This document shows, one piece after another, positions 1 to 8,541 of a stretch of 64,000 nt of DNA. Location of the stretch: NCBI RefSeq assembly GCF_041821085.1, contig NZ_JBGUAZ010000011.1, positions 16,825 through 80,824 of the forward strand. Reading direction: 5' to 3'. The notes beneath the pieces are model-generated. The model saw only the letters and a program-made list of their open reading frames with translations, searched no databases and had not been told where the DNA came from. This stretch comes from Natrinema sp. HArc-T2 (lineage in GTDB: Archaea; Halobacteriota; Halobacteria; Halobacteriales; Natrialbaceae). The first letter of the stretch is position 1. Each line of letters begins with the position of its first letter. A program made the translations under genes and the position numbers.

Positions 1-1377
1 AGTGGGACGACTGGGATGCCGAAGCGCGTCAAACTCAGCCACTTCAACTTCCTCAACCTCGCGAAGGCGGCGATCGAAATCGATCCGCTCCCGAAAGAGA
101 GCGATTACTTCTCGTACCTTCCGATGGCGTGGGTCGGCGAGCAGATGATCCTGATCGCCGCGGCGTTCGTCGGCGGCTGGACCGCCAACTTCCCCGAGGA
201 AGCCGAAACGGAGTCAGAAGACCTTCGAGAGATCGGCCCGGAGATCATCTTCTCGTCGCCACACTCCTACGAAGGGTGGGTCGCCGACATCAAGGCCAAA
301 ATCGAGAACACCAGCCGACTGAAACGCTGGGTGTACGACAAGGCGATGGATATTGGCGACCGGTACGCCGAGTACATCAGCGGTGACAAAAGCAGCGAGG
401 AACCGCCGCTGTCACTGAAGGCGCTCCACTGGCTGTCCTACTGGGCGGCCTACAGACCGATCCTCGACAAGATCGGCCTCAAGCGTGCGAAGAACGTCTA
501 CACCGGCGGTGGCCCACTCGGCGAGGACCACTTCCAGTACTACCACGCGCTGGGCGTCCCGCTGAAACAGATCTGGGGTCAGTCCGAGGTATGTGGCTTC
601 GTGACGATGCACCGTGACGGCGATATCGACGTCGACACAGTGGGTGAAGTGTTCCCGAACGTCGAAGTCGGTATCACGACAAACGGGGAACTCATCGTTC
701 GTGGACCCGTCGTGACGAGCGGCTACTACAACCAGCCCGAAAAGACCGAGAGTGCTCTCGAGGACGGCTGGCTCCACACCGACGACTTCGGTGCGCTCAC
801 CGAAGACGGCCACGTCAAGGTGTTCGATCGGATGGACGACGTGCTGGAACTCGCGGACGGCACGCCGATCGCACCTATCAGCGTCGAGACGAAGCTGAAA
901 TTCAACCCCTATATCAAGGAAGTACTGGTCGTCGGCGATGGGCGAGAGTCGCTGTCGGCGATTATCAACATCCGCTACGACAACGTTGCGGAGTGGGCAG
1001 ACCAGCGTGACATCCAGTACACTGGCTACCGCGACTTGACGCAGAAACCCGAAGTACTGGAACTCATTCGCGGCGTCGTCGACGAGACGAACGAGCGACT
1101 CGACAACGTCGATATCACGAGCTTCGTCAATCTCTTCAAGGAGTTCGACGCCGACGACGGCGAACTCACTCGGACCGGGAAGATCCGTCGCGAAGTGGTC
1201 ACCGAACGCTACGAACAGCTCCTCGATGGAATCTTCGCGGAACAGGAACTCGTTGAAATGGATCTGACAATCACCTACCAGAACGGGAAAGAATCGCGCG
1301 AACACGGTGAGATGCGCGTCATCGACGTCGACGAACCGCTTACTGATACGGTCGACGGAGGGCAGTTCAATGGTTGA
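1..1377 (+). CDS. Long-chain acyl-CoA synthetase (AMP-forming), 5'-partial
   Basis: Adenylate-forming ligase that would activate a fatty or aromatic acid to its CoA thioester in the cytoplasm. The reading frame is open from base 1 and begins inside the ATP-binding P-loop (SGTTGMPK at 1-24), so the N-terminal third lies outside the window; the ATG at 16 is not the true start. The remaining 458 residues include the SGYYNQPEKT and GWLHTDDFG motifs of the AMP-binding family, then a long C-terminal domain with an insert typical of long-chain (FadD15/Faa1-like) enzymes. The stop overlaps the start of the livH-like gene by 8 bases, so the two are co-transcribed, which suggests that substrate uptake and activation are coupled. 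Substrate specificity cannot be read from sequence. Confidence 0.9.
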   Translation, partial: SGTTGMPKRVKLSHFNFLNLAKAAIEIDPLPKESDYFSYLPMAWVGEQMILIAAAFVGGWTANFPEEAETESEDLREIGPEIIFSSPHSYEGWVADIKAKIENTSRLKRWVYDKAMDIGDRYAEYISGDKSSEEPPLSLKALHWLSYWAAYRPILDKIGLKRAKNVYTGGGPLGEDHFQYYHALGVPLKQIWGQSEVCGFVTMHRDGDIDVDTVGEVFPNVEVGITTNGELIVRGPVVTSGYYNQPEKTESALEDGWLHTDDFGALTEDGHVKVFDRMDDVLELADGTPIAPISVETKLKFNPYIKEVLVVGDGRESLSAIINIRYDNVAEWADQRDIQYTGYRDLTQKPEVLELIRGVVDETNERLDNVDITSFVNLFKEFDADDGELTRTGKIRREVVTERYEQLLDGIFAEQELVEMDLTITYQNGKESREHGEMRVIDVDEPLTDTVDGGQFNG

Positions 1378-2284
1378 CGTCAGCACCTTCTTCAGTATCA
1401 CGATCGCCGGAATCGGCCTCGGCGCGTTGTACTCGCTCGTGGCGATGGGCTTTTCGCTCATCTACAAGGTCACTGGCGTGCTCAACTTCGCCCAGGGACA
1501 GTTGGCACTCATCGGTGCCTACGGCGTCGTGATCTTCGCGACACCGGCGGTTCTGGGCCTGAACTTACCGGCTGTCGTCGCGGTACTGGCCACGATCGCC
1601 CTTGGGCTCGTACTCGGGCTGGTGCTCGAGCGTGTGATCTTCCGTCACTTCATCGGTGAACCCGTGTTGTCGGTCATCATCGTGACGCTCGCACTCGGTG
1701 GGATCTTCAGTGGCCTGTTGCGGTTCCTGGTCGGCCCGAACTTCCGGTCGTACCCAGCCACACTCAAGCCGGGGTGGAGTATCGAGCTCCCGCTCGGGGC
1801 GTCGATCGGCGCCTCGTTCACCCTCGGCGTCATCCTGTCGCTGGCGGTCGTCATCTCGCTGATGCTGTTCTTCCGGTACACGGTAACCGGCTCGATCCTG
1901 CGAGCCGCAGCAGCTGACGAGCAAGCGGCGATGGTGCTCGGTGTCTCTATCGAGCGGACCATCATCATCTCGTGGGCGCTGTCGATCGCCATCACTGCGA
2001 TCGGTGGCATTCTGCTGGCGATGGCCAGCGGTGGCGCAGGCTTTACCATCGAAGCAGTCGGCATCATCATCTTCGCCGCGGTGGTCTTCGGCGGGCTCGA
2101 TAGCATCCCCGGTGCGTTCCTGGGTGCGATCGTCGTTGGCCTGCTTCAGGAGTACGGTGCCTTCTACGTGACCGATATTATCGGTCCGGGCGCCGGCGAG
2201 ATCCTTCCGATGATCTTCCTGCTGGTGGTCATCCTGATCAAGCCACACGGACTGTTCGGAACGGAACGTATCGAGAGGATCTAG
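1370..2284 (+). CDS. livH: Branched-chain amino acid ABC transporter permease (LivH family)
   Basis: Integral membrane permease of a high-affinity ABC importer of the LivHMGF type; 304 residues with about eight hydrophobic segments. The ATG at 1370 was chosen because a strong Shine-Dalgarno sequence GGAGGG lies at 1358-1363 and the N-terminus then matches the family (short lead, then a glycine-rich first helix). The longer frame from 1307 would only add a polar tail read through the preceding gene. The conserved LivH features YSLVAMGFSLIYKVTGVLNF (near the N-terminus) and the GGLDSIPGAFLGA stretch near the C-terminus are present. It is followed by livM, but no LivG, LivF or binding protein lies in this window. 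The neighbouring acyl-CoA ligase suggests the substrate may be a carboxylic acid rather than an amino acid. Confidence 0.9.
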   Translation: MVDVSTFFSITIAGIGLGALYSLVAMGFSLIYKVTGVLNFAQGQLALIGAYGVVIFATPAVLGLNLPAVVAVLATIALGLVLGLVLERVIFRHFIGEPVLSVIIVTLALGGIFSGLLRFLVGPNFRSYPATLKPGWSIELPLGASIGASFTLGVILSLAVVISLMLFFRYTVTGSILRAAAADEQAAMVLGVSIERTIIISWALSIAITAIGGILLAMASGGAGFTIEAVGIIIFAAVVFGGLDSIPGAFLGAIVVGLLQEYGAFYVTDIIGPGAGEILPMIFLLVVILIKPHGLFGTERIERI

Positions 2285-2374
2285 CAATGATGACAAAACT
2301 ACCAATGACGACGAGACACGACATCTCAACACACGCACAGTACTGCAACACATCACGGGAGAAGGGAGGTATCC

Positions 2375-3424
2375 ATGCCCTGCGGTGAGTACTTCACTAG
2401 CTACGAGAGCCGGATGGGACTGTTCCGCTGGCGGACCCAGCGGATCGCTCTAGTGCTGGGTCTTCCGATCCCGTTCATCCTCCCGTTCGCGTTACACGGC
2501 GGGCTGATGTCGACGATCACGCAGATATACATCTTCACCATCGCGGTCCTCGGTCTGAACGTCATCCTGGGCTACGCAGGCGAGATCGTTCTCGCCCAGG
2601 GGGCGTTCATGGCCATCGGTGCCTACACGACGAGTCAGATTCTGGCCGATGGCCTGTTCGGCGTCCAGATCGGGTTACTGCCGGCGATGGCCGTCGGCGG
2701 TCTGCTCGCCGGCTTCGTGGCCGTACTGTTCGGCATCCCGTCGTTCCGTGTGAAGGGGTTCTACATCGCGATCTCCACGCTCGCACTGCAGTTTATCTCC
2801 GAGTGGTTCTTCAACAACAGCCAACTGGAGTGGCTCCACGGCGGCACCCAGCAGACAATGCCGTTCGAAGTTGGACTCATCGGGCAGTGGCTCACCATCA
2901 CGGGCACCGACATGGAACTGTACTTCATGTCGTTAGTACTCATGTTACTGTTCGCGATGCTCTCGCTCAACCTCAGTCGGAGTGGGACCGGGAAGGTATT
3001 CCGGGCGATCCACGACAACGATCTGTCTGCCGGTGTTCTCGGAATTAACGTCTTCCGGAACAAGCTGCTGGCGTTCGCGCTCGGCGGTTTCATGGTCGGC
3101 GTGGCCGGTGGCCTGTTCGGCTACTACATCGGCTTCATCAGCCCAGGCTACTTCACGCTTGACCTGACGCTCCAACACTACGTGATGTTGCTGTTTGGCG
3201 GCCTCGGTCGCGTCTGGGGCGCGATGCTCGGTGTTGGTGTTGTGACGGTACTACAGGAGTTCCTCCGAGGGTTCCTGCAGTCGGTCGCATCCAACGCGAC
3301 GTCGCTCGAGCCAGTGTTCTTCGGCGTCATCATCATCGTGGTGCTGGCCGTCGAGCCGAAGGGTGTCCTCGCAGCACTTGGGCAGATCAAAGACTACCTG
3401 CGGAAATGGCCCTTCGCCTACTGA
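2375..3424 (+). CDS. livM: Branched-chain amino acid ABC transporter permease (LivM family)
   Basis: Second membrane permease of the LivHM pair, 349 residues. It has the LivM core: a YAGEIVLAQGAFMAIGAY-type motif near residue 70, the FRVKGFYIAISTLALQ stretch near residue 125, and FGGLGRVWGAMLG near residue 275. The ATG at 2375 is preceded by GGGAGGT at 2364-2370. The 90-base gap after livH holds no clear promoter, so the two are probably one transcript. After the stop there is a T-run (3432-3436) that could serve as an archaeal terminator. The first 13 residues before the internal Met at 2414 look poorly conserved, so that later start cannot be excluded. Confidence 0.88.
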   Translation: MPCGEYFTSYESRMGLFRWRTQRIALVLGLPIPFILPFALHGGLMSTITQIYIFTIAVLGLNVILGYAGEIVLAQGAFMAIGAYTTSQILADGLFGVQIGLLPAMAVGGLLAGFVAVLFGIPSFRVKGFYIAISTLALQFISEWFFNNSQLEWLHGGTQQTMPFEVGLIGQWLTITGTDMELYFMSLVLMLLFAMLSLNLSRSGTGKVFRAIHDNDLSAGVLGINVFRNKLLAFALGGFMVGVAGGLFGYYIGFISPGYFTLDLTLQHYVMLLFGGLGRVWGAMLGVGVVTVLQEFLRGFLQSVASNATSLEPVFFGVIIIVVLAVEPKGVLAALGQIKDYLRKWPFAY

Positions 3425-3564
3425 CTGGCCGATTTTTCTGATCGATTGGCCTCGGTTTCGGCCGAGAGCCGCTCGAGCCATCGCCGGCCGTGACTGCTGT
3501 GGCGGATTCAACTACGGCCCCAACGTACGTGACGAGCGCGTACTGGTTCACGCTGGAGTATGTC

Positions 3565-3593
3565 ACCAACAATTGACTAACAGTTGGTTTTAT
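3565..3593 (+). promoter_or_regulatory. Leaderless promoter with inverted repeat before the PaaK-like gene
   Basis: ACCAAC at 3565-3570 and GTTGGT at 3583-3588 form a perfect 6-bp inverted repeat with a 12-nt spacer. It runs straight into an AT-rich TTTTAT box at 3588-3593, about 29 nt before the ATG at 3620. This is the spacing of a haloarchaeal TATA box on a leaderless transcript, so the inverted repeat could be an operator. Regulator unknown. Confidence 0.45.
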
Positions 3594-3619
3594 GTGTTGG
3601 GTTAGCGTACCATACAGTG

Positions 3620-4786
3620 ATGTACGATTCCGCCACGTTGCATGCCGTCCAACAGCAGGTAGCACGCGCAACACGCTTCGACTTCTACGAAACACGGCTG
3701 GCGGAGGCCGACGTGGATCCGACAGCGATCGACTCGTGGGAGGCGTTCAGGGAACTGCCGTTCACGACGGGGGCGGCGTTAGAGGCCGACTTCGGGGAGG
3801 GACCGCCGACTGGCTCACTATATACGGAATCGGCGATGGTGACGTTCTCGCCGATGGGCGAGGGACTGAAACCCGTGTTCGACACCCGTGACGACTTGAG
3901 CTATCAGACATCCGTCAATGCCGACGTGTTCGAACAGGTCGGAATCGAACCCGGCGATCGCGTGGTCAATACGTTCGGCTACCAGCTGTTCGGGACGGGA
4001 TACGTCATCCACAGGGCGCTCGAGGAACTCGGCGCAGAGGTATTCCCGCTCGGGCCCGGTGACTCCGAGCAGGCCGCAGACATTATCACCGAGTATGATG
4101 TCGACGCACTCATCGGCAATCCGAGTTTCGCGCTGAAGATCGGTGATGCAGGCGGTCAGGTCGACACGTTCGTGGGGGCTGGCGAGCCCTTCACGTCCGT
4201 CCCTGGCCGGCGAGCAGCAGTCAAAGAGGCGCTCGGTGCCTCGACAGCAACCGATTACTTCGGAACACGCCATATCATGCCCGTCGCTGCCGAAACCGAC
4301 GCTGAGGACGGACTTCACGTCGTCGACGACTACGCAATCGTCGAGATCATCGATCCCGACACGGGCGAGGTTCTCGACGAGGGCGAACGTGGGGAAGTCG
4401 TCGTCACCCACGTCAAAAAAGACGGACTGCCACTGATCCGCTATCGAACGGGTGATCTCGCCGAACTCGAACAGCGCGGTGATTCGGTCGTGATGCCCGA
4501 CGGCGTCATCGGTCGCACCGACGAACGGCTCAAAGTCAAAGGAGTGAAAGTTTACCCCGAGAGCATCGAGACGGTGCTCGCGGCGTTCGACGGGTTGACA
4601 GGCGAGTACCGCATCGAAGTCAACCAGAACGGCTCCACCGATCATTTGACTATCGTCTGTGAGGGAACCGCTGACGAGAGTGATCTAGCGAGCGAGCTCG
4701 GTGACAGACTGCTGATCTCACCCGATACAGTCGAACTCGTCGAGGAACTGGAACCGGGCGATCGTATCGTCGACAACCGATACTGA
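3620..4786 (+). CDS. PaaK-like adenylate-forming protein (phenylacetate-CoA ligase family)
   Basis: 388-residue member of the PaaK/AMP-binding superfamily. C-terminal features are good: TDYFGTRHIMPVAAE, the LIRYRTGDLAEL motif, the IGRTDERLKVKGVKVYP hinge, and a ferredoxin-like C-terminal domain. The start at 3620 fits a TATA-like box at about -29. Oddity: where PaaK enzymes have the SSGTTGKPT P-loop, this protein reads SPMGEGLKPVFDTRDDL (around residues 77-93), so the phosphate-binding Thr/Gly cluster is missing. It may be a ligase with altered nucleotide binding or an inactive paralogue. It lies between an acyl-CoA ligase/Liv transporter and a PaaI-like thioesterase, a context suggesting aromatic or branched acid degradation. 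Confidence 0.75.
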   Translation: MYDSATLHAVQQQVARATRFDFYETRLAEADVDPTAIDSWEAFRELPFTTGAALEADFGEGPPTGSLYTESAMVTFSPMGEGLKPVFDTRDDLSYQTSVNADVFEQVGIEPGDRVVNTFGYQLFGTGYVIHRALEELGAEVFPLGPGDSEQAADIITEYDVDALIGNPSFALKIGDAGGQVDTFVGAGEPFTSVPGRRAAVKEALGASTATDYFGTRHIMPVAAETDAEDGLHVVDDYAIVEIIDPDTGEVLDEGERGEVVVTHVKKDGLPLIRYRTGDLAELEQRGDSVVMPDGVIGRTDERLKVKGVKVYPESIETVLAAFDGLTGEYRIEVNQNGSTDHLTIVCEGTADESDLASELGDRLLISPDTVELVEELEPGDRIVDNRY

Positions 4787-4863
4787 TCACTCGTCCTCGG
4801 TGGCGGTTATCATTTGGCATCAGACATAAGCGGGAACTAGCTATACTGTTGATAAGTTATCCA

Positions 4864-5279
4864 TCATTCACCAGTCATTTTGTAGACGCCAGTCCCGGTT
4901 GCACACACGTCGTCACCGGATTCGACCTCGATATCGGCCACACCGATCTGCTTCCCTCTCGTGAGACAGTCGCCGTGGCGTACAGTGGTTGTTTCCCGGC
5001 GGGTTGCAGATAGTTCACACGTAGATCGATCGTCGGTGTATACTCCTCACAGCGACCGGCAAACACTGCAGCACCCGTCAGATCGACGAGCGAACCGATC
5101 GCGCCGCCGTGCAGCACTTCCAGGTCTGGATTTCCCACGAGCGACTCGTCGAATGGGAGTTTCGTCTCAGCCCGGCGCGGGGTGACGACCACTATTTCGA
5201 TGCCGTGTTTCCGGTGGAACGGAATCACATCGTACAGTTCCCTTACGATATCTGTTCGCTCATCAGCAGTGTTTGTCAT
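4864..5279 (-). pseudogene. PaaI-like hotdog thioesterase, frameshifted near the 3' end
   Basis: Hotdog-fold acyl-CoA thioesterase of the PaaI/YdiI type, which would hydrolyse stalled aromatic-CoA esters. The first 100 or so residues are normal, including LEVLHGGAIGSLVDLTGAA (catalytic region) and TIDLRVNYLQPAG. As sequenced, the frame then reads an unrelated tail (SREGSRSVWPISRSN) and stops at 4875. Shifting by one base near 4966-4974 restores a family-like ending (GKQIGVADIEVESGDD, then CATGTGVYKMTGE) and a stop at 4864-4866. So one base is missing relative to the ancestral gene. Either the gene is newly inactivated or this is a sequencing indel. It is convergent with the PaaK-like gene. 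Confidence 0.8.
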
Positions 5280-5730
5280 CTGTCTCGAACGCTATCCGGA
5301 AGCGAATCCGTGACTGGTATGTTACACGTTATCTCTCATAGAATAAGTATGTCTAGGTGCAAAGAGTCCCCATCAAGTGTTGGAGTCCATCTGCCCATTC
5401 ATACGGTCTACTGTACCGATTTACCGGCGCACCCGCAGGACGGGTCGCGGGTTCGCCAGAATGACTTACAGTAGTCCGTATCGGTCCTCGCCGGCTCAGT
5501 ATTGTCTGCGACTGTCGGAACCCTTCAGTCGCGGTTTCCGGATTGGCGTCGCGGAACTCGAGGCTCAAGGGGTCTCAGTGTCAAGTAGTCCATGGTGTTC
5601 TGGCTGTTCTTTTCATTTGTTCTGCTAGATAGCGACCCAATAACAACATCAGTCTGAATAGCAATCCTCTTTGTCACGATACTCTCGGTTTCGCGGCTCA
5701 TTCGTAACAACCGTTGGATGGTGAAGGATA
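5280..5730. other. Non-coding stretch with a large nested inverted repeat
   Basis: No convincing gene on either strand in these 450 bases. The clearest structure is a nested inverted repeat: outer arms CTACTGTA (5408-5415) and TACAGTAG (5467-5474), inner arms GGCG-ACCCGC (5426-5436) and GCGGGT-CGCC (5447-5457, one mismatch). It could be a structured RNA, a small palindromic mobile element, or a terminator between the two minus-strand genes on either side. Confidence 0.4.
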
Positions 5731-6774
5731 TCACCTAATCAGATGGATCGCATCAGGTGGAATTGTCGCCTGAATGCTGGAACCGACTTCAAGCGGGACT
5801 TGGCCGAAACCCGGTGGACGAATCGTCGTCGTAAGCGTGATCGGTGCGTCGTCAAGAGCGACTTCCACTCGGTACTCGTCACCCTCGTTTAACCACCGGT
5901 CGATCGTTCCCGAAACTGTGTTCTCACAATGGAGGTCATCATCCCTGTTCGGTGTGTGCACCTGTACACGCGATGGGTGGATGCAGAGCGTAACACCTGT
6001 CCCAGGAGTGGCTGCTGTTGTCGCCTGAAGACGAACGTTGCCAACTCGAAGGAAAGTCATGTCTTCGCGCTGTTCAACGACGGTTGCGTCGAACAGATTC
6101 TCGTTGCCGGTGAATCTCGCGACGAACCGCGTTGTGGGACGGTTGATAACGGCCATTGGAGATCCAACCTGCTCGATTGTACCGTCGCGAAAGATAGCTG
6201 TTCGGTCACCAAGCGCCGTCGCCGTTCGCTGATCATGCGTGACGTAGATAACTGGAATCTCGAGCGAACTGAAGAGCGTATGGAGTTCCCTGCGAAGTCG
6301 ACGCCGAATCGGCGCATCGAGACTTGCTAACGGCTCGTCAAGTAGCAGGAGGTCAGGATCTGCTGCCAACGTGCGTGCAAGCGCGACGCGTTGCTGTTCG
6401 CCACCCGACAGCGTCGGCGGTCGGCGGTCTAGTACGTCCGTGATCTCGAGCAGCGATGCGAACTTTGCGATTCGGTCCCTGTCAGTTGCGGCATAGCCGA
6501 TGTTCTCTCGGGCAGTCATGTGCGGGAACAGAGCTCCGTCTTGAAACACGAGGCCAGTCCGGCGCTCTTGAAGGGGACACCCATTGAGACGGTCGCTGTT
6601 CAGCGAGATGGCCCCCTCATCTGGGTCGACGATGCCCGCGATTAGCGACAGCAGTGTCGTCTTGCCACTGCCTGACGGGCCGAGAATCGAGAGGACTTCG
6701 TCGTCGACAGTGAGATCGACTGGGCCAAAGTCGAAGGTGTCGTACCTCTTGGTGAGGGAGGTCACTTCGAGCAT
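5731..6774 (-). CDS. wtpC: Molybdate/tungstate ABC transporter ATP-binding protein
   Basis: Cytoplasmic ATPase of a molybdate or tungstate importer, 347 residues. Walker A is GPSGSGKTT at residues 32-40; the ABC signature LSGGEQQRVALARTL is near 121 and Walker B LLLLDEP near 145, followed by the H-loop region YVTHDQ. The C-terminal third matches the TOBE-like oxyanion-binding regulatory domain found in ModC/WtpC proteins. It is the last gene of a three-gene minus-strand operon and starts 3 bases after the permease stop. The assignment to Mo/W rather than another substrate rests on the operon's binding protein and on the divergent Tfx-type regulator. Confidence 0.88.
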   Translation of the reverse strand: MLEVTSLTKRYDTFDFGPVDLTVDDEVLSILGPSGSGKTTLLSLIAGIVDPDEGAISLNSDRLNGCPLQERRTGLVFQDGALFPHMTARENIGYAATDRDRIAKFASLLEITDVLDRRPPTLSGGEQQRVALARTLAADPDLLLLDEPLASLDAPIRRRLRRELHTLFSSLEIPVIYVTHDQRTATALGDRTAIFRDGTIEQVGSPMAVINRPTTRFVARFTGNENLFDATVVEQREDMTFLRVGNVRLQATTAATPGTGVTLCIHPSRVQVHTPNRDDDLHCENTVSGTIDRWLNEGDEYRVEVALDDAPITLTTTIRPPGFGQVPLEVGSSIQATIPPDAIHLIR

Positions 6775-6777
6775 CGA

Positions 6778-7587
6778 TTACTCCAATGGGTTCGTCCCGA
6801 GCACGTTTAGCACGACAAGCGTTGCGACGGCGATTCCGACCAGAATGACGGCCACGGGGAAGGCGTTCTCCAATCCGAGCGTTGTAAACGAGACCCAGAT
6901 CTGCACGGGCATCGTCCGTGGGTAGTATGCGAGCATGATCGTCGCTCCGAACTCACCGATCGCACGAGCAAACGCGAGCGTAATGCCGGCGAGAATTCCC
7001 GGCCAGGCGAGCGGCAGCGTAACCCGGCGAAACGTCGTCAGCCGACTCTTTCCGAGCGACTGGGAGGCATACTCGAGACTGCGGTCGACGCTCTCGAACG
7101 CTGCTTTCGCCGTGACGACGACGAACGGCGAAGCGACGAACGTCTGTGCCAGCACGATTCCGGCGACTGATCGGGTCAGTTGGAGTCCGTTTGCTGCTGC
7201 CAGTCCCCCGATGAACGTGTTCGGGCCGACGACCGTGAGCAACACCATGCCGCTGACGATCGGCGGGAGTACGAGCGGCAGTACGACGACAGCGGTCACG
7301 ATCGTTTTCACTCGTCCGTCAACGCGGGCAAGCCAGTAAGCGAGTGGGAGTCCAAACAGCGACGCGATAGTCGCACTCGTGACCGATGCGGTAAGTGATG
7401 TGGTCGCAGCTGAGACGACAGCAGGTCTGGTCAGTCGCTGGATGACGACCCCTGGTGGCTGACTGAGAGCGAGTGCGAGGAGCGGAACGAGATAGTAACA
7501 GAGCAGCACCGCTCCAAGGAGGAACGCGACTGTCAGCCAGTCGAACCGTCCGACGGTGGCATTAGTTCGTGACTTCGCTGGGAGCAT
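6778..7587 (-). CDS. wtpB: Molybdate/tungstate ABC transporter permease
   Basis: Integral membrane permease, 269 residues with about six hydrophobic helices. The cytoplasmic EAA-type loop is visible as EYASQSLGKSRLTTFRRVTLPLAWPGI in two overlapping parts (EYASQSLGKSRLTTF, then RRVTLPLAWPGILAG), the surface that docks onto the ATPase. The start at 7587 lies inside the 3' end of the upstream binding-protein gene (26-base overlap), so translation is probably coupled. Family: CysTW/ModB permeases. It works with the ATPase downstream and the lipoprotein upstream. Confidence 0.88.
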   Translation of the reverse strand: MLPAKSRTNATVGRFDWLTVAFLLGAVLLCYYLVPLLALALSQPPGVVIQRLTRPAVVSAATTSLTASVTSATIASLFGLPLAYWLARVDGRVKTIVTAVVVLPLVLPPIVSGMVLLTVVGPNTFIGGLAAANGLQLTRSVAGIVLAQTFVASPFVVVTAKAAFESVDRSLEYASQSLGKSRLTTFRRVTLPLAWPGILAGITLAFARAIGEFGATIMLAYYPRTMPVQIWVSFTTLGLENAFPVAVILVGIAVATLVVLNVLGTNPLE

Positions 7588-8482
7588 TGCCTGTGAACCG
7601 TGGATAATCGTCCGGAACGACGAACCCGAACTCGTTCAGATACGCTCCTGTTATATGTTCCGTGAACACATCGATAGCGGCGGGCGATTGGTGGCGAATC
7701 GTTGAACCATAGCTGATGAGTCCGCCGCTGACGACCTTCCCGCTCGGGAGTTCGTAGGTCGCCGATTCGTAAGTGTCTGTATAGCTTGGATCACTGAGGT
7801 CGATTTCCGCTGGGAGGTCGATGTAGTCGTATCCGCGCTCGACAGCCATGTTTCGATACGCGATGGCAGCGTCGACCGACCCAGTTTCGAACTGACTAAT
7901 GAGCTGTGTTTCAGGATATATCTGTTCTGTCCGTGGAATCGCGTCTCGGAGATTCGTGTCCGTCCCGTAGTGTGCAGTCGCGAGCTCGAGCATGAACAGC
8001 GCTCGATATCCGAGTGGATCGAGCTCCGGGTCGGTCCTCCCGATCGTAACGTCTCCGCTCAAGAGCGGTTGATACCAATCCTCGGCTCCTGCGTCGGCGA
8101 GTTGTTGGCCACCTTCCGTATTGGGGTTGTACGCGATGACGATCGAATTGGTCGCAAATTCGGCAAACCAGTCCGGCTGAAGTGGTGAGTCAAAGAGGGC
8201 GATATCCGCAACTGAGACGATATCGGGATCTTTCTGTCCCGCTGCGATGAGCCGAGCGACCTCGGCGGAGCCGTGTACTTCTATCTGAACCGTTGCATCT
8301 ACGCTCGATCGCACTCCGTTTTCGAGTGCATTATTCAAGCTTCCCGCAGCGAGCATCGAGACGGTCAGCGACTGTCCGTCGTTCCCTTGGAGTGTACCGG
8401 AACAGCCAGCAACACCCGAGAGTGCGACGGCGGTAGCCGAGAGTACTGAACGTCGGCGAGTCCGCAGTCCGTCACCAGCCAT
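7562..8482 (-). CDS. wtpA: Molybdate/tungstate-binding lipoprotein (ModA/WtpA type)
   Basis: Extracellular substrate-binding protein, 306 residues, first gene of the importer operon. The N-terminus has a twin-arginine signal (TRRRSVLSATAVALSG) followed by a lipobox ending GVAGC with Cys27 as the lipidated residue, the usual haloarchaeal route for ABC binding proteins. The body matches the ModA/WtpA family, with the early AAGSLN segment and an FETGSVDAAIAYRNMA stretch near residue 190. A leaderless promoter fits: a palindromic TATA box lies about 29 nt upstream (8507-8516). Confidence 0.88.
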   Translation of the reverse strand: MAGDGLRTRRRSVLSATAVALSGVAGCSGTLQGNDGQSLTVSMLAAGSLNNALENGVRSSVDATVQIEVHGSAEVARLIAAGQKDPDIVSVADIALFDSPLQPDWFAEFATNSIVIAYNPNTEGGQQLADAGAEDWYQPLLSGDVTIGRTDPELDPLGYRALFMLELATAHYGTDTNLRDAIPRTEQIYPETQLISQFETGSVDAAIAYRNMAVERGYDYIDLPAEIDLSDPSYTDTYESATYELPSGKVVSGGLISYGSTIRHQSPAAIDVFTEHITGAYLNEFGFVVPDDYPRFTGNAPSEVTN

Positions 8483-8506
8483 ATCGCAACAATTAGTGTT
8501 TCATCA

Positions 8507-8516
8507 ATAAGCTTAT
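8507..8516. promoter_or_regulatory. Bidirectional TATA box between wtpA and tfx-like gene
   Basis: ATAAGCTTAT is a perfect 10-bp palindrome. Its centre is 29-30 nt from the ATG at 8482 (minus strand) and 30 nt from the ATG at 8542 (plus strand), the position of a haloarchaeal TATA box for leaderless transcripts in both directions. One box therefore probably serves both genes. Confidence 0.65.
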
Positions 8517-8517
8517 C

Positions 8518-8535
8518 TCAAACACTCTTGTTTGA
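8518..8535. promoter_or_regulatory. Palindromic operator candidate at the tfx-like gene
   Basis: TCAAACA (8518-8524), CTCT, TGTTTGA (8529-8535): a perfect 7-bp inverted repeat with a 4-nt spacer. It lies between the shared TATA box and the plus-strand start at 8542, covering the expected transcription start. A protein bound here would block the regulator gene and could affect the divergent importer. The Tfx-like protein itself is the natural candidate. Confidence 0.6.
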
Positions 8536-8541
8536 CTTTAT

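Noticed and set aside
1307..1369. Upstream start for livH
   Set aside because: The extra residues are translated from the 3' end of the preceding gene in another frame, and GGAGGG is correctly placed for ATG 1370.
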